NCBI GenBank assembly: GCA_023458995.1
Contig: JAEWVV010000194.1
Span: forward strand, 1 to 27,997
Length of the DNA stretch: 27,997 nt
Direction: 5' to 3'
DNA from: Bacillota bacterium
Lineage (GTDB): Bacteria; Bacillota_I; Bacilli_A; Acholeplasmatales; Acholeplasmataceae
Numbering within the stretch: position 1 is the stretch's first letter; every line of letters starts with the position of its first letter. A program made the position numbers and the translations under genes. A model generated the notes under the pieces. That model saw only the letters and a program-made list of their open reading frames with translations. It was not told where the DNA came from and did not search any database. This document shows, one piece after another, positions 6,654 to 13,795 of the stretch.

Positions 6654-6899
6654 TTATTTAATCTTAGCTTTAAGTTCTTGAGAATAATTTTCATGAATTT
6701 TTTTAAATTCTACAAGTTCATCCAGAGTGACTCCTAAAATTTGAGCAATCTCTACTAAACGAGTTAAAGATCGCGTATCTATAAGGTTCTCATATTTGCT
6801 AACTTGCTGTTGTGTTGTTTCTAATAATTCTGCAAGTTTTTTTTGAGAAACCCCCTTTTCCTTACGTTTTTCTTTGATTTTTATATCAAAATTATACAC
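6654..6899 (-). CDS. XRE-family helix-turn-helix regulator
   Basis: The protein has about 81 residues from the GTG at 6899, with GAGG about 8 bases upstream; a GTG at 6908 touches the ribosome binding site and is unlikely. It is a Cro/cI-type domain: helix KIKEKRKEKG, then VSQKKLAELLETTQQQVSKYEN with the turn and recognition helix, and the LTRLVEIAQILGVTLDELVEF closing helices. It binds DNA as a dimer and probably represses its own cassette. The region just upstream carries overlapping divergent promoters and GTATAA repeats that could be its operator. The gene heads the minus-strand cassette running to 3832. Confidence 0.85.
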   Translation of the reverse strand: MYNFDIKIKEKRKEKGVSQKKLAELLETTQQQVSKYENLIDTRSLTRLVEIAQILGVTLDELVEFKKIHENYSQELKAKIK

Positions 6900-6915
6900 A
6901 AAAAACACCTCTTTC

Positions 6916-6953
6916 TTGATTTACATCGTATAACGGTGTATAATCGGAACTAA
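6916..6953. promoter_or_regulatory. Divergent overlapping promoters with GTATAA repeats (XRE operator region)
   Basis: Plus strand: TTGATT (6916-6921), 17 bases, TATAAT (6939-6944). Minus strand, toward the XRE gene: TTAGTT (6953-6948), 17 bases, TACGAT (6930-6925). Between and over them lie direct repeats CGTATAA and GTGTATAA (to 6943), and an inverted copy TTATACAC occurs at 6892-6899, over the XRE start. This matches a lysis/lysogeny-type switch region where one repressor controls both directions. The plus promoter has no gene in front of it in this window. Confidence 0.6.
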
Positions 6954-6982
6954 GAAAGACATCCTAACGAGGTGTTAAATAC

Positions 6983-7007
6983 TGATATTGTCTGAACCAC
7001 AATATCA
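6983..7007. repeat. Perfect 9-base inverted repeat between island and tRNA-Gly
   Basis: TGATATTGT and ACAATATCA flank a 7-base loop. It is downstream of the orphan plus-strand promoter and 22 bases from the tRNA-Gly 3' end. It has no following T-run, so it is a poor terminator. It may be an integrase arm site, an RNA hairpin in the orphan transcript, or chance. Confidence 0.45.
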
Positions 7008-7028
7008 AAAGGAATGAATGCATTTGTG

Positions 7029-7103
7029 TGGAGCGGGCGAGGGGAATCGGACCCCCATTTCATGCTTGGCAAGCACGTGTAATAACCATTATACGACGCC
7101 CAC
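7029..7103 (-). tRNA. tRNA-Gly(GCC)
   Basis: The full cloverleaf reads on the minus strand. The acceptor stem is GTGGGCG/CGCCCGC, with a U-G pair at position 2. The anticodon loop is TTGCCAA, giving GCC. The T loop is TCCGATT in a five-pair stem, the discriminator is T and CCA is encoded (complement of 7029-7031). A consensus promoter lies just upstream. Its 3' end faces the accessory region, the usual orientation for a tRNA used as an integration target. Confidence 0.93.
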
Positions 7104-7119
7104 ATGCTCATGCTTTTTT

Positions 7120-7148
7120 ATGATAACAAATATTTGATATGATGTCAA
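7120..7148 (-). promoter_or_regulatory. Promoter of tRNA-Gly
   Basis: On the minus strand there is a perfect TTGACA (7148-7143), 17 bases, then TATCAT (7125-7120). Transcription would start near 7113, about 10 bases before the mature tRNA 5' end. Confidence 0.8.
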
Positions 7149-7292
7149 GCACACCATGCTATTTTTCTATACATTTTAAGCCTTAACTTCACTGTTCATC
7201 CAAATTGAGTTTATCGAATACTTTAATTTATTGTATAATTAAAATAGCGTAGATCAATAAAACACATAAACATAAAAGGTGGAACGAAATTC

Positions 7293-8501
7293 ATGAAGAA
7301 AACAAGATGGATAATTTTACTCATATTTGCTTTTATCATCGGATTTCTTTTTAGCTTTTTAGTCTATAACGGTTACTGGTATCGCTTCATTAATGGTATT
7401 AAAACATTAGCTTGGTATGAATACATACTCTGGATCATCTTAACATTCTTGATCACCTTAACAGTCCATGAATTAGGTCATCTATTCTCCATGGTATTCC
7501 AAGGTGTAAGAATCAGAGCACTCTATCTCTATATGGTTATGTTCTATAAAACTAAAAAAGGATGGAGAATCAAACTCAAACCAAGATTTTGGTATCTCCT
7601 TGGAGGATTTGTTGTTCCTGACTTAGGCATAATCAAAGATGATGAGTCCTACGATAAACTCATCACACGATTTGCAAACTCACTTAAAGCTGGACCTATA
7701 GTTACGATCGCTTTCTTAGGATTAACCAATCTCATGTTTTTATTATCCATAACATTCAACTGGAATAGCAACTTAATTGGCATTTTAAGCCTTTTGAACT
7801 TCTACACGATCATTCTCTCATCACTTTATATCAAAAGCTTTAAACTGTCGAACGCGTCGTTCTATGGCGACTTTATCGCCTATAAAAAGATGAAAGAAGA
7901 TAAACTCTTTCAAATCATTGAAATTAATCAATATCGTAGTTTCTCATTAGTTGAATCAAATGAAACTGATCAGTATTTATTTAATCTCACGCAAAAGATG
8001 ATGAAAGAAAATGAACTTAAGACGACACTCTTTTATCAGATGCTCATCATCAGTTATATCGAAGGTGTTTGTTACCATAATTATAAAGATGATGAAGAGA
8101 TTAAAGCTAAACTCTTAAGATATCCTTTAGGTTCACATTTTAGAAATGAACAAGGAATTACACTACTTTATGAACTTGCCTTGTACTTTTATCATTTAGG
8201 TCTTGTTGAAAAGAGTTATAAACTGATTGAAGATATCAAGAAGAAGGCAAATCCTAAGATTGATGAAAAAATGCGTATCTATTTAGAAAAGAAGTATACC
8301 CATATCCTACATATTGAAGATTATGAAGACTATTTGAATACTGAAAAGAATTATTCATTTGGATTAGCTGGTCTATTTGAAGATTTAATCGATATGGATG
8401 AAATGACAAAAGAGATGCATGCGAAAAGACCATTTCAACCTTGGTTTACTGAAGTTCATATGATTCAAGAAGAAGAAAACAAAAGAAGCGACTCGAATTG
8501 A
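7293..8501 (+). CDS. Site-2-protease-like (M50) membrane metallopeptidase
   Basis: This is a 402-residue protein behind an AGGTGG site. Hydrophobic segments lie at about 5-27, 42-64, 133-155 and 160-180. The second contains HELGH at 59-63, the zinc-binding and catalytic motif of membrane-embedded metalloproteases. AGPIV at about 133-137 recalls the Gly-Pro turn of site-2 proteases, and a later Asp (about 193, in YGDF) is a candidate third zinc ligand. Residues 195-402 form a soluble, helical, charged domain that looks like tetratricopeptide-type helices. The family cuts substrates inside or near the membrane for signalling, or processes peptides. No substrate gene is adjacent; the next genes are a tRNA and an ABC exporter. 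A TATAAT lies at 7234-7239 without a good -35. Unlike classical S2P there is no obvious NxxPxxxxDG motif. Confidence 0.7.
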   Translation: MKKTRWIILLIFAFIIGFLFSFLVYNGYWYRFINGIKTLAWYEYILWIILTFLITLTVHELGHLFSMVFQGVRIRALYLYMVMFYKTKKGWRIKLKPRFWYLLGGFVVPDLGIIKDDESYDKLITRFANSLKAGPIVTIAFLGLTNLMFLLSITFNWNSNLIGILSLLNFYTIILSSLYIKSFKLSNASFYGDFIAYKKMKEDKLFQIIEINQYRSFSLVESNETDQYLFNLTQKMMKENELKTTLFYQMLIISYIEGVCYHNYKDDEEIKAKLLRYPLGSHFRNEQGITLLYELALYFYHLGLVEKSYKLIEDIKKKANPKIDEKMRIYLEKKYTHILHIEDYEDYLNTEKNYSFGLAGLFEDLIDMDEMTKEMHAKRPFQPWFTEVHMIQEEENKRSDSN

Positions 8502-8514
8502 GTCGCTTGATTTT
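8486..8514 (+). terminator. Terminator of the M50 peptidase gene
   Basis: AAGCGACTC and GAGTCGCTT form a 9-base-pair stem with a 5-base loop, followed by a short T-rich tail (GATTTTCTC). The TGA stop codon lies inside the hairpin. The tail is modest, but the stem is strong and directly precedes an opposing tRNA gene. Confidence 0.7.
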
Positions 8515-8518
8515 CTCA

Positions 8519-8592
8519 TGGTGCCCCCAGCGAGAATCGAACTTGCAATTCAGCCTTACCATGGCTGCGTTATACCATTTAACTATAGGGGC
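8519..8592 (-). tRNA. tRNA-Thr(GGT)
   Basis: The minus-strand cloverleaf has acceptor GCCCCTA/TGGGGGC, anticodon stem CAGCC/GGCTG and loop ATGGTAA, giving GGT for threonine. The T loop is TTCGATT. CCA is encoded at 8519-8521. The T stem GCAAG/CTCGC has one A-C mismatch at its middle pair, which is unusual but tolerable. A good promoter lies upstream. Confidence 0.92.
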
Positions 8593-8612
8593 TTTAACTT
8601 CATGCAATATCG

Positions 8613-8641
8613 ATTTTAACGTAAACATAAAGATAAGTCAA
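8613..8641 (-). promoter_or_regulatory. Promoter of tRNA-Thr
   Basis: On the minus strand, TTGACT (8641-8636), a 17-base spacer and TAAAAT (8618-8613) place the start near 8606, about 14 bases before the tRNA. Confidence 0.75.
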
Positions 8642-8704
8642 TCATAAACCTTAAAAATAGAGTTTGAAAGAGTAAACTTAGAGATTTATTCTTCAAATGT
8701 TATA

Positions 8705-8719
8705 TAGCCCTAAGGGCTA
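8705..8719. promoter_or_regulatory. Perfect 7+1+7 palindrome upstream of the ABC exporter
   Basis: TAGCCCT and AGGGCTA flank one A. It lies about 70 bases before the first exporter gene, in an otherwise AT-rich gap. A one-base centre makes it a poor RNA hairpin but a good site for a dimeric regulator, as exporters of this class are often drug-induced through a local repressor. No such regulator gene is in the window. Confidence 0.4.
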
Positions 8720-8790
8720 CCTTTTCCATGAAAATCTAGTATCACCGTCTCATTTATGATATATTACTTGTGTGAGGATGTGTCTTTTAT

Positions 8791-10527
8791 ATGAAAATGA
8801 TTTTTAGGCTAGTCAAACCCTACTGGCAGATGCTAGTCATCTCTTTATCGTTCAAATCCGTCGGTGCGTTAGCCGATTTGTTTTTGCCATGGCTAATTGC
8901 CTATATGATTGATGAGGAGATTCCAAGACTTCAAGAGAATCCAAATTCAAATTTAACTTCACTTTATTTACTAGGTGGATTAATGATCTTAATCGCCTTT
9001 TTAGGTTTATATTTAAATGTTGCTGCTAACAGAAAAGCAGAAATGATTGCTGCATTATCCGTTAAAGGATTAAGACATGATCTATTCTCTAAAATTGAAA
9101 GATTATCAGCAAATCAAGTGGATCAACTCACTAGACCTTCTTTAATTTCTAGAATGACAACGGACACCTATAATATGTACAACGCAACAGCAAGTATGCA
9201 ACGTCTTGGTGTTCGAGCACCTGTCTTACTCATTGGTGGGATCTTGATGTCTTTATTACTCGATCCAGTATTAACACTGATTATGGTTGCGATGCTTCCA
9301 TTAATTATAGTGATCGTTTATTACTCATCTAGAAAGGGGATTCCCCTTTATAAGAAGAGTCAAGGATTCGTCGATCAACTCGTTAGAAAATTAAGAGAAT
9401 ATATTTCAGGAGCACGCGTTGTTCGTGCACTTTCCATGAGTGAACATGAACAAAACATGTTTGATCAAGCCAATCAAAATACAGTTGGTTCTGAACTTAA
9501 AGCAAACATCACAATGGCTAAGATCAATCCGATGATGCATGCAGTCATGAATGTTGGACTTGTCTTCGTTTTAATCGCTGGTGCTTATAGACTTGCTGAA
9601 GGTAAAACAGAGATTGGTCAAATCATGGCATTTGTGACTTATTTCACCATCATCCTAAACGCGATGATGTCAATCACACGTGTTTTCGTATTAGCGTCAC
9701 GTGCAACAGCATCTGCTGAACGTATCGATGAAGTCTTAGATATGCCAAATGATATTGTAGATGGTTTAGAGTCAATCGAACCCGAAAAAGAAGTTCCACA
9801 TATTGAGTTTAGAAATGTGTCGTTTTCCTATAATCAAAAAGAAAGTAACTTAAAAAATATCAGTTTTAAGCTCTACCAGGGACAAACCTTAGGCATCATT
9901 GGTGCAACCGGTTCAGGTAAAACAACCATCATCAATCTTTTAATGCGTTTTTATGATGTCGATGAAGGTGAAATTTTAATCTATGGTAAAAACATTAAAG
10001 ACCTTAAACAACAAGAATTAAGAGAATCGATTGGTGTTGTTTTCCAAAACGATTTGATCTTTGCTGATAGCATTTATGGTAATATCCAGTTCAACAGGGA
10101 AGGAATCACCAATGAAGATATTTCTACTGCCACCAGAGTTGCACAAGCAGAATTCATCTATGATAAAGAAGATGAAATGGAACATCAAATGGCTCAACGT
10201 GGTATGAACTTATCCGGTGGTCAAAAACAAAGAGTCTTAATCGCAAGAGCCATCGCTGGTAAACCAGATATTATGATTCTTGATGATGCATCATCTGCAC
10301 TTGACTATAAAACCGATATGAAGATGCGTAAAGCGATAAAGAAAGAACTTGATGATACAACGATGATTATCATTGCTCAGCGTATCGCATCCCTTAAAGA
10401 TTCTGATTTAATACTACTTGTTGATGATGGTATGATCATTGGCATGGGTACCCATCAAGAATTACTTACTTCGTCAACGATTTATCAAGAGATTGCTTTC
10501 TACCAGTTAGGAGGTGGATCTCTATGA
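8791..10527 (+). CDS. ABC exporter half-transporter, degenerate-site subunit
   Basis: This 578-residue protein has an N-terminal type-1 exporter membrane domain (about 1-310, six predicted helices) and a C-terminal ATPase domain: Walker A GATGSGKT at 371-378, signature LSGGQ from about 474, Walker B ILDDASSALD. Two key residues differ from a working ATPase: the catalytic Glu after Walker B is Asp499, and the H-loop His is Gln530. That pattern marks the degenerate-site half of heterodimeric exporters such as YheI/YheH, LmrCD or TM287/288. The partner follows with a 4-base ATGA overlap, so the two are translationally coupled. The likely role is export of drugs, lipids or peptides from the membrane; the substrate cannot be read from sequence. 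The family resemblance is firm. Confidence 0.9.
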   Translation: MKMIFRLVKPYWQMLVISLSFKSVGALADLFLPWLIAYMIDEEIPRLQENPNSNLTSLYLLGGLMILIAFLGLYLNVAANRKAEMIAALSVKGLRHDLFSKIERLSANQVDQLTRPSLISRMTTDTYNMYNATASMQRLGVRAPVLLIGGILMSLLLDPVLTLIMVAMLPLIIVIVYYSSRKGIPLYKKSQGFVDQLVRKLREYISGARVVRALSMSEHEQNMFDQANQNTVGSELKANITMAKINPMMHAVMNVGLVFVLIAGAYRLAEGKTEIGQIMAFVTYFTIILNAMMSITRVFVLASRATASAERIDEVLDMPNDIVDGLESIEPEKEVPHIEFRNVSFSYNQKESNLKNISFKLYQGQTLGIIGATGSGKTTIINLLMRFYDVDEGEILIYGKNIKDLKQQELRESIGVVFQNDLIFADSIYGNIQFNREGITNEDISTATRVAQAEFIYDKEDEMEHQMAQRGMNLSGGQKQRVLIARAIAGKPDIMILDDASSALDYKTDMKMRKAIKKELDDTTMIIIAQRIASLKDSDLILLVDDGMIIGMGTHQELLTSSTIYQEIAFYQLGGGSL

Positions 10528-12305
10528 TGTATGCAGGAAAACAAGGAAGAGGTCGTAATGACGGATCAGATCGTGCAAAAAATAGAGGTTACGTCTTAAA
10601 AAGACTTTGGAACTATCTTTATTTTTACCGCAGTAAATTAGTGATTGCGATTATCTTCACGATTGTCTCAAACGTTTTATCACTTGTAGGACCTTACCTT
10701 TCTGGACAAACGATTTCAGCCATGGAAGGTGAAGTCGATTTTGAAAAAGTCTTTTTCTTTGCAGGTTTGATGATTGTATTCTATCTTTTATCAGCTTTGA
10801 TCAACTATCTTTTATCCGTCCAAATGACAAAGATCTCACAAAGTGTAACTTACAAGATGCGAAAAGATCTTTTTGAAAAGTTAAATAGAGTTTCGATTTC
10901 CTATTTTGATCAAAATCAAACCGGTGATATCATTTCACGTATGAGCTATGATATCGATACGATTAATACATCACTTGCTAATGATGTGATCAGCACATTT
11001 ACATCCTTAATTACGGTGATTATTTCACTTGTGATGATGATCATCATGTCAAGAGTTCTTGTTTTAGTGTTTGTCTTAACCGTACCTATTTCAATTATTA
11101 TTACACGGGTATTATCTAAGATTGTTAAGAAAAAGTACCGGATTAGAAACCAAAAACTTGGTGAATTGAACGGATTTGCTGAAGAGATGATCACAGGACA
11201 AAGAACCATTCAATCTTATGTTCAAGAAGATTCTGTTTTAGAAAAGTTTGATGAAATCAATGAAGCAGCATCCAAGGCATCCTATGAATCAGGATATTAT
11301 TCAACATCTGTTGGACCATCAGTGAACTTTATCTCAAACTTATCGGTTGCTTTAGTGGGTGTGTTCGGAGGTATTTTATACTTCTTTACACGGATCTCAA
11401 TCGGTAATCTTACAAGCTTTACCCTTTACTCAAGAAGATTCTCAGGTCCAATCAATCAGTTTTCGAATATCATGGCAGATATCCAAAGTGCACTTGCTGC
11501 TGCTGAAAGAGTATTTATGGTGATTGATCACGAAGATGAACCTAAAGATGTTGAAAATGCAATTGATTATCAAGATGTATTAGGTGAAGTCACATTTGAT
11601 CATGTCTCATTTGGTTATGTTCCTGAACAAAAGGTATTGAAAGATGTCAGTTTTAAAGCAAACAAAGGACAAGTCATCGCAATCGTTGGTCCCACAGGAG
11701 CTGGTAAAACAACGTTAGTTAATCTCCTCATGCGTTTCTATGATGTAGATGATGGAAGAATTATGTTAGATGATCATGAAACAAGAGAACTCACCAGAAA
11801 GAGTTTAAGACGTGCTTTCTCCATGGTTCTACAGGATACCTGGATTTTCCATGGAACCGTCCATGATAACATTGCGTATGGCAATGGTAATGTTTCTCGC
11901 TTAGAAGTTGAAGAAGCAGCAAAGAAAGCTAGAATTCATTCATTCATCATTCATCTACCCATGGGCTATGACACGATTCTTACCGATGAAGGTATGAACA
12001 TCTCAAAAGGACAAAAACAATTATTAGTCATCGCACGTGCGATGTTATCAAAAACAAAAATGCTTATTTTAGATGAAGCAACTTCAAATGTGGATACCCA
12101 TACAGAAGTCATGATCCAAAAAGCGATGCTCACCCTAATGGAAAATAAAACAACATTTGTGATTGCACACCGCCTATCAACCATCCAAAATGCGGATTCC
12201 ATTTTGGTTGTTAAAGATGGCGATATTATCGAACAAGGTAACCACAACGAACTCATTGAAAGAAAAGGATTTTATTACGAACTTTATCAAAGCCAATTTG
12301 CATAA
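10524..12305 (+). CDS. ABC exporter half-transporter, catalytic-site subunit
   Basis: This 593-residue half-transporter forms the second half of the heterodimer. A basic, Gly/Arg-rich tail of about 25 residues precedes the membrane domain (about 38-330, six predicted helices). The ATPase domain has Walker A GPTGAGKT at 389-396, a variant signature ISKGQ from about 493, Walker B ILDEATSNVD with the normal catalytic Glu518, and the H-loop His549. Because each ATP site combines Walker A/B of one subunit with the signature of the other, this variant signature pairs with the partner's degenerate Walker B, and the normal LSGGQ of the partner pairs with this Glu. It starts inside the stop codon of the first gene behind AGGAGGTGG. 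Export substrate unknown. Confidence 0.9.
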   Translation: MMYAGKQGRGRNDGSDRAKNRGYVLKRLWNYLYFYRSKLVIAIIFTIVSNVLSLVGPYLSGQTISAMEGEVDFEKVFFFAGLMIVFYLLSALINYLLSVQMTKISQSVTYKMRKDLFEKLNRVSISYFDQNQTGDIISRMSYDIDTINTSLANDVISTFTSLITVIISLVMMIIMSRVLVLVFVLTVPISIIITRVLSKIVKKKYRIRNQKLGELNGFAEEMITGQRTIQSYVQEDSVLEKFDEINEAASKASYESGYYSTSVGPSVNFISNLSVALVGVFGGILYFFTRISIGNLTSFTLYSRRFSGPINQFSNIMADIQSALAAAERVFMVIDHEDEPKDVENAIDYQDVLGEVTFDHVSFGYVPEQKVLKDVSFKANKGQVIAIVGPTGAGKTTLVNLLMRFYDVDDGRIMLDDHETRELTRKSLRRAFSMVLQDTWIFHGTVHDNIAYGNGNVSRLEVEEAAKKARIHSFIIHLPMGYDTILTDEGMNISKGQKQLLVIARAMLSKTKMLILDEATSNVDTHTEVMIQKAMLTLMENKTTFVIAHRLSTIQNADSILVVKDGDIIEQGNHNELIERKGFYYELYQSQFA

Positions 12306-12328
12306 ATTAGATTTCTTCAATTATTTTC

Positions 12329-12357
12329 TTGTGTTTTAGTAATCATGTGTGTATAAT
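12329..12357 (+). promoter_or_regulatory. Promoter of the cold shock gene
   Basis: TTGTGT (12329-12334), 17 bases, and a consensus TATAAT (12352-12357) give a start near 12364 and a leader of about 40 bases before the ATG at 12404. That is much shorter than the long cold-responsive leaders known in E. coli cspA. Confidence 0.75.
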
Positions 12358-12403
12358 GAAACTAGGCATCAAGTTGCCAAGTATAAGTTTAAGGAGTATC
12401 ATA

Positions 12404-12601
12404 ATGAAAGGCGTAGTAAAATGGTTTGACGCTGACAAGGGATATGGATTTATCTCATCAGCTGAAGGTAAGGACATTTTTGTACACTTCAGTGCAATTC
12501 AAATTGAAGGTTACAAGACATTAGCAGAAGGCGACCAAGTAGAATTCGAAGTCAAGAACGGCGATCGCGGCCCACAGGCAGCAAACGTTCGTAAGGCGTA
12601 A
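12404..12601 (+). CDS. csp: Cold shock protein (CspA family)
   Basis: The protein has 65 residues from the ATG at 12404 with AAGGAG just upstream; an in-frame TTG at 12329 is inside the promoter and is rejected. It is a complete cold shock domain: [17 protein letters not shown] carries RNP1 (KGYGFI), and DIFVHFSAI carries RNP2 (the VHF core), followed by the usual acidic loop and a C-terminal RGPQAANV strand. Such proteins bind single-stranded RNA and DNA and melt RNA structure at low temperature, and in many bacteria also in general growth. It stands alone with its own promoter and terminator. Confidence 0.97.
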   Translation: MKGVVKWFDADKGYGFISSAEGKDIFVHFSAIQIEGYKTLAEGDQVEFEVKNGDRGPQAANVRKA

Positions 12602-12615
12602 ATTTTAAAAGGTAT

Positions 12616-12648
12616 GGGGACTCTTAACCGAGTCCCCCTTCTATTTTT
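12616..12648 (+). terminator. Terminator of the cold shock gene
   Basis: GGGGACTC and GAGTCCCC pair in an 8-base stem with a 6-base loop, followed by CTTCTATTTTT. It is a strong intrinsic terminator 14 bases after the stop codon. Confidence 0.9.
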
Positions 12649-12670
12649 AAAGGTCTAAAACGTTTTCATG

Positions 12671-12699
12671 TTGACTAAACCTTTTAGATACCTTAGAAT
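12671..12699 (+). promoter_or_regulatory. Promoter of the lysine riboswitch and transporter operon
   Basis: TTGACT (12671-12676), 17 bases, and TAGAAT (12694-12699) lie directly before the riboswitch, with transcription expected near 12706. Confidence 0.75.
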
Positions 12700-12718
12700 A
12701 ACTGTATACAATTTAAAA

Positions 12719-12873
12719 GCATAGAGGTAGCGATGCAAATAAGTAAGATTTAGAGCCGGCAGGCTGTGAAGAATCTGAAAGGTAACCATCGCCGAATGAA
12801 CGTCTGGGCACAGATGGGATCATGGGGTTATAGGAAATACTTATAACACTCCTACGAAAGTAGAGGCGCTAGC
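12719..12873 (+). ncRNA. Lysine riboswitch (L box)
   Basis: All five helices can be drawn. P1 pairs GC-TAG at 12719-12724 (one bulged A) with CTAGC at 12869-12873. The conserved AGAGG follows. P2 pairs GCGAT with ATCGC, and P2 extensions AGATT/AATCT and AGCC/GGCT follow, with GAAAGG between. The hallmark TCGCCGAA comes next. P3 is built on ATGA/TCAT with an inner TCTG/CAGA. P4 is GTTATA/TATAAC. P5 is CTAC-GAAA-GTAG. The order and junction motifs match lysine-binding leaders such as that of B. subtilis lysC. With lysine bound, the downstream hairpin at 12902 should stop transcription, switching off the transporter. Confidence 0.87.
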
Positions 12874-12901
12874 AAAAATGGAAAATAGCTTTTTCAATTT
12901 T

Positions 12902-12927
12902 GAAGTGTCCTCTCGGATGCTTTTTTT
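12902..12927 (+). terminator. Riboswitch-controlled terminator
   Basis: AAGTGTCC (12903-12910) and GGATGCTT (12915-12922) form an 8-pair stem with two G-U pairs and a TCTC loop, running into seven T residues. It sits between the lysine aptamer and the first gene, as expected for the expression platform. Confidence 0.8.
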
Positions 12928-12958
12928 GTTTAAAAAACAAAAGAAAGAGGAAGAGAGT

Positions 12959-13795
12959 ATGAAGAACGTTTTATTAGTTTTTGTTTTGGCGGTATCATTT
13001 GTGGTACTTGCCTCCTGTGGAAGCGCATCTGAATTTGATGTTGAATCTGAGACAGAGATCGTTATTGGGTTAGAAGCAGCGTATGCACCTTTTAACTGGT
13101 CGACACCTGCTTTAAATGAATTTAGTTTTCCATTAGCAGGTCAGTCTGGTGTTTATGTCGATGGTTATGATGTTGTCATGGCAAAACATCTATCCGATGA
13201 ATTAGGCCTAGATTTAGTCATTAAGGCAGTGGATTGGGAGGGTTTAATTCCAGCACTTTTATCGGGTGAAATTGATTTAATTATTGCTGGTATGAGTCCA
13301 ACTGCCGAAAGAGCAGAAACAGTGAGTTTCTCAGATGAATATTTTAGATCAGAACAGGTCATGGTTGTCTTAAATAACGGAAGTTATGCGAACGCAACCA
13401 GTCTAAATGATTTTAATGGTGCACGTGTTGTGAGTCAATTAGGAACATTACAAGATGATTTAGTTGATCAAATAAATGGTGTTAATCATCTAGATCCACT
13501 CGATACTTACGGCATGCTTGCAACTGCTGTTTCAACACATGCAGCGGATGCGTTTATTGCTGAACTTCCAGTTGCACAAAGCATGGTTTCATCCAATTCA
13601 GAATTAAAGATTATTCAGTTTGCTGATGGATTAGGTTTTACGGTTTCTGATGAAGATGTGATGGTTTCTGTTGCTTTAAGAAAAGAAGATGTTAATCTAC
13701 TTACTTTAGTTAATGAAGCTTTAAGTTTAGTCTCTTTTGATCAAAGAAATCAAATCATGGCTGATGCACTCCTTAGACAACCTCAAGTATCATGA
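12959..13795 (+). CDS. Amino-acid ABC transporter substrate-binding lipoprotein (probable lysine)
   Basis: The protein has 278 residues from the ATG at 12959, preceded by a purine-rich ribosome binding site; an in-frame ATG at 12878 lies inside the riboswitch platform and is rejected. A lipoprotein signal peptide ends in LASC, making Cys20 the lipidated first residue of the mature protein. The rest is a bacterial extracellular solute-binding family 3 domain: an opening strand IVIGLEAAYAPFNW, a VDGYDVVMAKHLSDELG helix region, then IIAGMSPTAERAETVSFSDEYF, the usual ligand-pocket stretch. It captures an amino acid outside the membrane and passes it to the permease. The lysine riboswitch makes lysine the best candidate. 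The stop overlaps the permease start by 4 bases. Confidence 0.9.
   Translation: MKNVLLVFVLAVSFVVLASCGSASEFDVESETEIVIGLEAAYAPFNWSTPALNEFSFPLAGQSGVYVDGYDVVMAKHLSDELGLDLVIKAVDWEGLIPALLSGEIDLIIAGMSPTAERAETVSFSDEYFRSEQVMVVLNNGSYANATSLNDFNGARVVSQLGTLQDDLVDQINGVNHLDPLDTYGMLATAVSTHAADAFIAELPVAQSMVSSNSELKIIQFADGLGFTVSDEDVMVSVALRKEDVNLLTLVNEALSLVSFDQRNQIMADALLRQPQVS

Noticed and set aside
6654..6899. XRE gene plus neighbour as a classical toxin-antitoxin pair
   Set aside because: The next protein is a coiled-coil with a membrane tail and shows no HigB/RelE-like toxin features.
12329..12403. In-frame TTG at 12329 as the start of the cold shock protein
   Set aside because: It falls on the promoter -35 box; the 65-residue form from 12404 matches the family length exactly.
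12878..12958. In-frame ATG at 12878 as the start of the substrate-binding protein
   Set aside because: It lies in the riboswitch expression platform, would put the terminator hairpin in the coding region, and adds residues before a normal lipoprotein signal peptide that starts at 12959 behind a better ribosome binding site.
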